A DNA stretch of 6,602 bases from Hyphomicrobiales bacterium (GTDB taxonomy: Bacteria > Pseudomonadota > Alphaproteobacteria > Rhizobiales > SZUA-8): positions 1 to 6,602 of the forward strand of contig QILX01000010.1 of assembly GCA_003232175.1 (NCBI GenBank). The letters run 5' to 3'. Each line of letters begins with the position of its first letter. Within the stretch, counting starts at the first letter, position 1. Below the pieces are notes generated by a model. That model saw nothing but the letters and a program-made list of their open reading frames with translations, was not told where the DNA came from and did no database searches. Made by a program: the position numbers and the translations under genes. Of the stretch, positions 1 to 5,116 are shown piece by piece.

Positions 1-1
1 G

Positions 2-595
2 CAAATCGACGTGACCGCTTTTGACCGCAGCCTTGGCGACGCCGCCGCAGTTTTCGACGGCGCTGCCGCGCGCGGGCTCAAGCTTTCGATGGTCAATCTG
101 GGAGGTGGCTTTCCGGCGCAATATAATGGCAAAATTCCTCAACTGAGGGAATATGCCCAAGCGATCTCAAGGTCGTTCCAGCGTCATTTTGGCGACAGCA
201 AGCCCCAGATGATCATCGAACCGGGGCGGGGGCTGGTTGCGGATGCCGGCACTATTCGCACTGAAGTGGTATTGATTTCCGTTAAATCCCCGACCGATCC
301 GCGACGCTGGGTTTATCTGGATATTGGCAAATTTGGCGGCCTGTCGGAAACGATCGGCGAAGCCATCCGCTACAACATTAGCGCCCCCCGCCGCTCCGGC
401 CCCACCGGCCCGTGCATTCTTGCCGGTCCAACCTGTGACAGCATGGATGTGCTTTACGAGAAAAACCCCTGCGAGCTGCCCTTAGCACTAAAAATCGGCG
501 ATAAACTTCTGATTGAATCCACCGGGGCCTACACCGCCAGTTACGCTTCGGTCGGTTTTAACGGTTTTGCGCCATTGAGGACCTATATAATTTAG
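2..595 (+). CDS. Type III PLP-dependent ornithine/lysine decarboxylase, C-terminal part (5' end outside window)
   Basis: This is the C-terminal half or so of a fold-type III (alanine-racemase-like) amino-acid decarboxylase that makes putrescine from ornithine and/or cadaverine from lysine in the cytoplasm. The frame is open to the left edge, so the GTG at 11 is only an internal codon. Visible motifs are GGGFP (nt 101-115), EPGRG (nt 218-232; the Gly-rich loop holding the PLP phosphate), the stretch DIGKFGGLSETIGEAIRY, GPTCDSMD (catalytic Cys codon at nt 434-436, followed by the substrate-contacting Asp) and the C-terminal block TGAYTASYASVGFNGF. These match bacterial lysine/ornithine decarboxylases of the eukaryotic-ODC type rather than LysA, which acts on diaminopimelate. 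Substrate preference cannot be read from this part. It stops at TAG 593-595 with no clear terminator, so transcripts could run on into msrP. The stop codon lies in a 7-bp direct repeat, AGGACCT (578-584 and 594-600). Confidence 0.9.
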   Translation, partial: QIDVTAFDRSLGDAAAVFDGAAARGLKLSMVNLGGGFPAQYNGKIPQLREYAQAISRSFQRHFGDSKPQMIIEPGRGLVADAGTIRTEVVLISVKSPTDPRRWVYLDIGKFGGLSETIGEAIRYNISAPRRSGPTGPCILAGPTCDSMDVLYEKNPCELPLALKIGDKLLIESTGAYTASYASVGFNGFAPLRTYII

Positions 596-643
596 GACCT
601 GCGGACATCAAGCCAAATCACCAAACCGTCTCGCAACCGTGAA

Positions 644-672
644 TTGCACTGATCCGGCGGTCTGACTATGTC
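644..672 (+). promoter_or_regulatory. Weak candidate promoter for msrP
   Basis: TTGCAC (644-649) and TATGTC (667-672) are 17 nt apart. Each hexamer matches the sigma-70 consensus at only about three of six positions. If the promoter is real, transcription would begin near 679. That would exclude the upstream ATG at 668 and favour translation from the ATG at 725. Readthrough from the decarboxylase gene is the alternative. Confidence 0.22.
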
Positions 673-724
673 TGGGAAACTCAATATTCAATCGCGCCTC
701 GCCGTGCTGGAACCGGAGACTGAC

Positions 725-1678
725 ATGCTGATCAAACAACGCCGACCTTGGGACCTGCCAGAAAGCCAGGTGACCGATGAAGCCGATTTTCTAAATCGGC
801 GCCAGATTATTGCCGCCGGTGGTGGCCTTCTTGCCGCAGGTGCGTTGGGGTTCAACGCCCGCGCCCAGACCGACCCCTCCGCTGGTCTTTATCCCGCCGC
901 CCGCAACACCGCCTATACCATTACCCGCGACCTCACCCCTGAAGAGGTCAATTCCACTTACAATAATTTTTACGAATTCGGCTCGTCCAAGAGCATTTCC
1001 AAGGCCTCCCAGGCGCTGCAAACGCGCCCCTGGGAGATCACAATCGACGGCGAGGTCGAAGCCGAAATGACCCTTGGGATCGATGATCTGCTTAAAAAGG
1101 TTACGCTTGAGGAGCGGCTTTATCGGCTTCGCTGCGTCGAAGCCTGGTCGATGACCATTCCGTGGACCGGATTTCCGCTCTCCAAGCTGCTGGAGATCGC
1201 CAAGCCCTTATCGTCGGCGAAATACGTGCAGATGCAGACATTTGAGAACCCCAAGGTCGCCCGCGGTCAGCTTGCGGTGTGGTATCCGTGGCCCTACACC
1301 GAGGCCCTGACTATCGAAGAAGCTGCCAACGATCTGGCATTCATGGTCACAGGCGCCTATGGCAAACCGGCGGCGAAGCAGTTCGGCGCGCCGATCCGGT
1401 TGGCCGTGCCGTGGAAATATGGCTTCAAATCAGTGAAGTCGATCGTCCGGTTTTCTTTCCTCAAGGAGAGGCCGACGACCTTCTGGGAGGAAATCAACGC
1501 TGGAGAATACGGCTTCTGGGCCAATGTGAATCCAAAATTCGACCACCCCAGATGGAGCCAGGCGACAGAACGTGTTCTGGGCAAGAACGAGCGGATACCA
1601 ACGGTGATTTTTAACGGCTATGGCGAACAGGTCGCCGATTTGTACAGCGGCAAGACGGAGCGTAAGTATTTCATGTAG
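725..1678 (+). CDS. msrP: Protein-methionine-sulfoxide reductase catalytic subunit MsrP (YedY), molybdopterin enzyme
   Basis: MsrP reduces methionine sulfoxide in periplasmic proteins using a mono-pyranopterin molybdenum cofactor. It normally takes electrons from the haem membrane protein MsrQ. I chose the ATG at 725 (317 aa) because GGAG (715-718) lies six bases upstream and MLIKQRRPW resembles usual MsrP N-termini. The in-frame ATG at 668 would add 19 residues and has only a poor ribosome site. In 317-aa numbering, the Tat signal has twin arginines at 25-26 (NRRQ), a Gly/Ala/Leu-rich core and a likely cleavage after ARA at about 47. The only cysteine, Cys137 in LRCVEAWSM, is the expected Mo ligand. 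The motifs YNNFYEFG, GAPIRLAVPWKYGFKSVKSI and NPKFDHPRWSQATER follow the E. coli YedY pattern, and the length is close to that protein's 334 aa. No msrQ follows: a terminator and then convergent lsrB come next. Confidence 0.95.
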   Translation: MLIKQRRPWDLPESQVTDEADFLNRRQIIAAGGGLLAAGALGFNARAQTDPSAGLYPAARNTAYTITRDLTPEEVNSTYNNFYEFGSSKSISKASQALQTRPWEITIDGEVEAEMTLGIDDLLKKVTLEERLYRLRCVEAWSMTIPWTGFPLSKLLEIAKPLSSAKYVQMQTFENPKVARGQLAVWYPWPYTEALTIEEAANDLAFMVTGAYGKPAAKQFGAPIRLAVPWKYGFKSVKSIVRFSFLKERPTTFWEEINAGEYGFWANVNPKFDHPRWSQATERVLGKNERIPTVIFNGYGEQVADLYSGKTERKYFM

Positions 1679-1739
1679 CCATCCCTGGACCACTTTGGTC
1701 AAAGCGGTCTGACCGATTCTGAATTTAAGATAAAAAAAA

Positions 1740-1778
1740 CGGCCGGGCCTTCGCTTTGAAGATCCGGCCGAAGTTTTT
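1740..1778 (+). terminator. Rho-independent terminator after msrP
   Basis: The outer stem CGGCCGG (1740-1746) pairs with CCGGCCG (1764-1770). A G-T pair and one C/A mismatch follow, then an inner stem 1749-1752/1758-1761 around the loop GCTTT (1753-1757). TTTTT follows at 1774-1778. On the other side the hairpin is preceded by eight A residues (1732-1739), which read as a T-run on the minus strand. It could therefore stop transcription in both directions between the convergent msrP and lsrB genes. Confidence 0.87.
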
Positions 1779-1824
1779 CTCCAGACATTGAGGGAATGCC
1801 TGAACGGGACCCGTGTGTCGATCC

Positions 1825-1908
1825 CTAAAAGCGAAAGGTTCTAGATGGGGAGGGAGGACCGTCTTTCGCTTTCCAGACCAAAATAAGGCCTGTCACGATA
1901 CATTTGTT
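1825..1908 (-). ncRNA. Candidate small RNA or 3'-UTR stem-loop with an anti-Shine-Dalgarno loop
   Basis: Read on the minus strand, AAAGCGAAAG (1872-1863) and CTTTCGCTTT (1837-1828) form a perfect 10-bp stem that continues into TTTT (1830-1827). The 25-nt loop carries the pyrimidine run CCTCCCTCCCC, which is complementary to Shine-Dalgarno sequences. A TATACT hexamer (minus strand, 1920-1915) lies where a -10 box would put a start near 1908, giving a transcript of about 80 nt. No good -35 box accompanies it. A weak intrinsic terminator in the lsrB 3' UTR is the simpler reading. The layout resembles alphaproteobacterial small RNAs with CCUCC-type loops, but I cannot assign it to a known family. 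Confidence 0.25.
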
Positions 1909-1922
1909 GTGCTGAGTATAAA

Positions 1923-1966
1923 TATGCAAGGCAGTTGCTTGCATAGGCGTCATGCGTGTAGCGCAT
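1923..1966 (-). other. Two small stem-loops just after lsrB
   Basis: TATGCAAG (1923-1930) and CTTGCATA (1938-1945) form a perfect 8-bp stem with a 7-nt loop. On the minus strand it is followed by TTTAT, so it could act as a weak terminator about 25 nt past the lsrB stop codon. Between it and the stop, ATGCG (1952-1956) and CGCAT (1962-1966) form a 5-bp stem with a 5-nt loop. They may end or stabilise the lsrB mRNA; the function is inferred. Confidence 0.4.
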
Positions 1967-1969
1967 AGG

Positions 1970-2854
1970 TCAGAACGCCCAGCTCCGCGCTTTGGAAACC
2001 AAAAACTCACAAAACACCGATATGCGCTTGGAATTCCTCTGTTCTTCGGCATAGACCAAATAGGTGTCGTACTCTGGAGCCTTGGCCTCGAAGGAGACCC
2101 GCACCAGGTCGGAATTCGTCCCGATGATGTAATCGGGCAACATGGCAATGCCGATTCCCTGGACAACAGCCTGCTTCAGGCCATTGATGTCATTGATTCG
2201 CAAAACCGCCGAACGCGGCGATTTTTCGCTTCCCGCCGTGGTCAGCCAGTTCATCGATCGTAAATAAGCCGGCGGATTGCCGTAAATCAGCAGCTTGTGG
2301 TGATCAAGATCGGCCAGTTTTTCCGGCACGCCATGGCGTTTGATATAGTCCGGTGAGGCGTAGATATGAAAATGTACCGTAAACAGCCGACGCTGGATGA
2401 GATCGGACTGCACTGGCTGACGCAAACGAATGGCGATGTCCGCCTCCCGCATGGTGAGGTCGAGTTCGGCATCAGTCAGCAAAAGCTCCAACTCGATATC
2501 GGGGTATTGCTCGACAAATGCCTTGACCCTGGGGGTCAGCCATACCGACCCCAGCCCAACAGTCGTTGTTACCCGTAGCGGCCCTGAGGGAATGTCACGG
2601 GTATCGGTCAGCCGTACCCTGGCGGCCCGCAATTGCTCCGATATTTCGCGTGCTGTGCGAAGCAACAACTCGCCCTGCTCGGTGGGCACCAGCCCGCGGG
2701 CGTGGCGGTGGAACAATGGCACGTTGAGATCAGCTTCCAGGGTTGAAATCTGGCGGCTCACCGCCGACTGGCTCAGGCCAAGTTCCTCGCCAGCGCGGGT
2801 GAAGCTCCCGGCTTCGCCCACCGCATGGAATATGCGCATTTTATCCCAGTCCAT
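1970..2854 (-). CDS. lsrB: LysR-family transcriptional regulator, LsrB/VtlR type
   Basis: At 294 aa this is a full-length LysR-type regulator. The N-terminal winged helix-turn-helix covers residues 3-62, with recognition segment SQSAVSRQISTLE at 28-40 and FHRHARGL after it. A linker helix leads into the substrate-binding-like effector domain from about residue 90 (PSGPLRVTTTVGLG, EADIAIRLRQPVQSDLIQRRLFTVH, GIGIAMLPDYIIG). The start MDWDKMRIFHA, the block RLRQPxQSDLIQRxLFTVH and the end VSKARSWAF closely match my recollection of rhizobial LsrB/VtlR, which also follows trxB. In those bacteria the family affects symbiosis or virulence, stress resistance and AbcR small RNAs. The start is supported by GAGGA (minus strand 2865-2861) six bases before the ATG. 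The only cysteine is Cys282. Orthology rests on motif memory plus synteny; LysR membership is certain. Confidence 0.92.
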   Translation of the reverse strand: MDWDKMRIFHAVGEAGSFTRAGEELGLSQSAVSRQISTLEADLNVPLFHRHARGLVPTEQGELLLRTAREISEQLRAARVRLTDTRDIPSGPLRVTTTVGLGSVWLTPRVKAFVEQYPDIELELLLTDAELDLTMREADIAIRLRQPVQSDLIQRRLFTVHFHIYASPDYIKRHGVPEKLADLDHHKLLIYGNPPAYLRSMNWLTTAGSEKSPRSAVLRINDINGLKQAVVQGIGIAMLPDYIIGTNSDLVRVSFEAKAPEYDTYLVYAEEQRNSKRISVFCEFLVSKARSWAF

Positions 2855-2865
2855 CTTGGTTCCTC

Positions 2866-2891
2866 AAAAACGCCCGCACCGGCGTCGGGCA
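2866..2891 (-). terminator. Terminator-like hairpin between trxB and lsrB
   Basis: On the minus strand GCCCG (2890-2886) pairs with CGGGC (2876-2872), extended by a T-G pair, and is followed by G and TTTTT (2870-2866). The T-run directly abuts the lsrB ribosome site GAGGA. The stem is short with a 9-nt loop, and an alternative pairing ACGCC/GGCGT overlaps it. It could end part of the trxB mRNA or attenuate entry into lsrB. Confidence 0.35.
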
Positions 2892-2901
2892 GGCATTAAT
2901 C

Positions 2902-2933
2902 TTTTTAGCTGGTACGCATTTCGTCCCAAATGC
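2902..2933 (-). promoter_or_regulatory. Candidate lsrB promoter overlapped by a perfect dyad (possible operator)
   Basis: GCATTT (2916-2921) and AAATGC (2928-2933) form a perfect 6-bp inverted repeat around CGTCCC, starting three bases past the trxB stop. On the minus strand TTGGGA (2929-2924) and TAAAAA (2907-2902) are 16 nt apart, each matching the sigma-70 consensus at four of six positions. The dyad covers the putative -35 box, as an autoregulatory LysR operator might. The spacing does not give the classic T-N11-A core, so LysR binding is unproven. Confidence 0.3.
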
Positions 2934-2935
2934 CC

Positions 2936-3892
2936 TTATTCGGCGGCCTCCAGTTTGGCCGCTTCAATTTCCAGATATTTCTCCGCTTCCAGCGCCGCCA
3001 TGCACCCAAGCCCCGCCGCGGTAACCGCCTGGCGAAATACGTCGTCGGTGACGTCGCCGGCGGCAAATACCCCTGGAATGCTGGTGACGGTTGAAGTCGG
3101 CGCGGTCCAGATATAGCCGCTCGGTGTCATATCGAGCTGGTCCTTGAATAGCTCGACCGCCGGTGCGTGGCCAATGGCGATGAATACACCGTCCACCGCC
3201 ACTTCGGAATTTTCCCCGGTTTTGACATTGCGCAGCCTGGCGCCGGTAACCGAATTTGGGTTTTCTGTCCCCAAAACCTCTTCCAGAACCGTATCCCAGA
3301 CCACTTCGATCTTGGGGTGGGCAAAAAGGCGCTTCTGGAGGATCTTCTCTGAGCGCAAGGCGTCCCGGCGGTGAACGACTGTCACCTTGGAGGCGAATTT
3401 GGTCAGAAACAACGCCTCCTCAACCGCTGTATTGCCGCCGCCGATAACCAGCACCGGCTTGTCGCGGTAAAAAAATCCATCGCAGGTGGCGCAGGCCGAA
3501 ACTCCGAAACCCTTGAACTTCTCCTCGCTTTCCAAGCCTAGCCATTTGGCCTGGGCACCGGTCGAAATGATAATTGCATCAGCGGTATAGGTCTTGCCGC
3601 TGTCGCCTTTAATGGTGAAGGGATTTGCGTCCAGCCCGACCTTGGTTATGTGGTCGGCGATGATATTGGTGCCGACATGGACCGCCTGTGCCAGCATCTG
3701 CTCCATTAGCCAGGGGCCCTGTATTACATCGGCAAATCCCGGATAATTCTCGACATCGGTGGTTATGGTGAGTTGTCCGCCTGGCTGGATGCCCTGAAAC
3801 AGCACCGGCTCCAGCATGGCGCGCGCCGCGTAGATGGCGGCGGTGTATCCTGCGGGACCAGAGCCGATGATAGCGACCTTGATATGAGACAT
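2936..3892 (-). CDS. trxB: Thioredoxin-disulfide reductase TrxB
   Basis: This cytoplasmic FAD enzyme passes electrons from NADPH to thioredoxin. I place the start at ATG 3892 (318 aa, the usual family length), because MSHIKVAIIGSGPAGYTAA is the standard N-terminus. An in-frame ATG at 3931 would add 13 unconserved residues. The only Shine-Dalgarno-like site, AGGTGG (minus strand 3909-3904), is 11 nt from this ATG, which is rather far. In order: FAD-binding GSGPAG (10-15), GGQLTITTDVENYPGF (38-53), the redox-active pair Cys134-Cys137 in SACATCDGFF, NADPH-binding GGGNTA (151-156) with HRR (174-176) for the 2'-phosphate, and C-terminal FAAGDVTD. HRR points to NADPH rather than ferredoxin use. All catalytic elements are intact. 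lsrB follows after 81 nt on the same strand, an arrangement I recall from rhizobia. Confidence 0.97.
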   Translation of the reverse strand: MSHIKVAIIGSGPAGYTAAIYAARAMLEPVLFQGIQPGGQLTITTDVENYPGFADVIQGPWLMEQMLAQAVHVGTNIIADHITKVGLDANPFTIKGDSGKTYTADAIIISTGAQAKWLGLESEEKFKGFGVSACATCDGFFYRDKPVLVIGGGNTAVEEALFLTKFASKVTVVHRRDALRSEKILQKRLFAHPKIEVVWDTVLEEVLGTENPNSVTGARLRNVKTGENSEVAVDGVFIAIGHAPAVELFKDQLDMTPSGYIWTAPTSTVTSIPGVFAAGDVTDDVFRQAVTAAGLGCMAALEAEKYLEIEAAKLEAAE

Positions 3893-3973
3893 AATTTGCG
3901 TATTCCACCTGGAGCTGGTTGGGGTGAGCATGAAATGACAGAGCCCGGCTGGGCGCCGGACTCAATTCACATG

Positions 3974-4001
3974 AAAATAAGGCCTCGCGCACCCAAGTCA
4001 A
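3974..4001 (-). promoter_or_regulatory. Candidate trxB promoter
   Basis: On the minus strand TTGACT (4001-3996) and TATTTT (3979-3974) are 16 nt apart, a reasonable sigma-70-like pair. It would start transcription near 3967 and give a leader of about 75 nt. That leader contains a 5-bp hairpin, CCGGC/GCCGG (3945-3949 with 3955-3959). The site lies in the 164-nt gap between trxB and the EF-G-like gene, so trxB probably does not depend on that gene for transcription. Confidence 0.45.
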
Positions 4002-4056
4002 ACGGGTAACGCCGCCTCAACCTTACCGGTGGACAAAACTCCGGCTCGATCCCGGC

Positions 4057-5079
4057 TCAGGCGGCGGCGGCTTTGTTGACCTGCACCACCTGATCCGCGA
4101 GGCGACCGGTAAGTTCGGCCAAGTGACCGAACTTGAACGAAAAAGTCCCAACGCCGGCAGTAGCGGACCGCAGCTCAATTATGAGGTCCTGCAATTCCGA
4201 TTCAGGCAGATGAGCCGTTACGACGTCCCAGCCTTCCCAGCCCTTTCGGGCGTCAAACCCCAACAACTGACCACGGCGCGACGATACAATGGCATTGACC
4301 CTTGGTGTCGCATCGGAGGGGATTGAGATGGCAACCTCAACAATGGGTTCAAGCAGTGTCGGGGCACATTTCGGCAGCCCTTCGCTCATGGCGATACGCC
4401 CGGCGATCTTAAACGCCATGTCGGAGCTATCTACCGTGTGATACGACCCATCGGTCAGCGTTACGCCGACATCGACCACTGTAAAGCCCATTGGCCCCTG
4501 AACAAGGGTCTCTTTTACTCCGGCTTCGACCGAGGGGATATATTGCCGGGGCACCACACCGCCGGTGATGGTATTGGCAAATTCAAAACCCGACCCACGG
4601 GGCAGCGGTCTTATATCGACCATCACATCCCCAAACTGGCCATGTCCGCCAGACTGGCGTTTGTGCCGGCCGCGCACGGTTACCGATTTGCGGATCGTTT
4701 CTTTGTAGGGAATGCGACGGGGGCGGGTCAAAACTTCAATCCCGTATTTACCCGACAGACGCTCCAGATTGACACGGAGGTGCATCTCGCCTTGGCCCCA
4801 CAATACCATCTCATTTGTATCAGCGTTGTGATCCAACCCGACGGAGGGGTCTTCCTCGATAATTTTGGCCACTGCCGCCGAAAGCTTGACTTCGTTCTTT
4901 TTGTCGCTGCTTTCGATGGCCAGCCCATAGACGGTCGGCGGCACCTGGAGATCGAATATCTGCATTGCGGCGTCTTTTTCGGCAACCAAGGTATCGCCGG
5001 TCTGGATTTTCTCCAGACGCCCGAAAGCGACGCAATCCCCGGCCTTGGCCTGGTCAATCTTACTGGGTACTTGCCCCAT
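4057..5079 (-). CDS. EF-G-like protein, C-terminal fragment (domains II-V)
   Basis: The correct frame is open from about 5169, but its first ATG is at 5079 (340 aa, MGQVPSKIDQAK). There is no convincing ribosome site there, so this is probably not an independent start. It contains the rest of domain II (AKAGDCVAFGRLEKIQTGDTL), domain III (KLSAAVAKIIEEDPSVGLDHNADTNE and GQGEMHLRV), domain IV (IPYKETIRKS, HKRQSGGHGQFGDV) and domain V (EPIVEVAISIPSDATPRVNAIVSSRRGQLLGFD). In EF-G, domain IV enters the ribosomal A site during translocation, and its HKRQSGGxGQFG motif is intact here. The sequence shows no internal stop or second shift. The gene ends 164 nt before trxB. Confidence 0.8.
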   Translation of the reverse strand: MGQVPSKIDQAKAGDCVAFGRLEKIQTGDTLVAEKDAAMQIFDLQVPPTVYGLAIESSDKKNEVKLSAAVAKIIEEDPSVGLDHNADTNEMVLWGQGEMHLRVNLERLSGKYGIEVLTRPRRIPYKETIRKSVTVRGRHKRQSGGHGQFGDVMVDIRPLPRGSGFEFANTITGGVVPRQYIPSVEAGVKETLVQGPMGFTVVDVGVTLTDGSYHTVDSSDMAFKIAGRIAMSEGLPKCAPTLLEPIVEVAISIPSDATPRVNAIVSSRRGQLLGFDARKGWEGWDVVTAHLPESELQDLIIELRSATAGVGTFSFKFGHLAELTGRLADQVVQVNKAAAA

Positions 5080-5116
5080 CAGCGAAAATATCCCCGAAAT
5101 GCGCGATCCAACGCCG

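Noticed and set aside
668..724. Upstream ATG start for msrP
   Set aside because: It has a poor ribosome site and adds 19 residues before a typical MsrP N-terminus; the ATG at 725 has GGAG at ideal spacing. Kept only as an alternative.
1825..2166. Leftward frame (113 codons) at the end of lsrB
   Set aside because: It overlaps lsrB in another frame, and its composition is unlike a protein; the 3' gap is better explained by stem-loops.
2430..3116. Rightward frame (228 codons) across lsrB and the end of trxB
   Set aside because: It is Ser/Arg-rich low-complexity translation running through two well-supported genes on the other strand and their gap.
4030..4056. Possible terminator after the EF-G-like gene
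   Set aside because: The minus strand shows two CCGG units followed by GTTTTG, but the stem is only 4 bp and the sequence is mainly a direct repeat of GAGCCGG.
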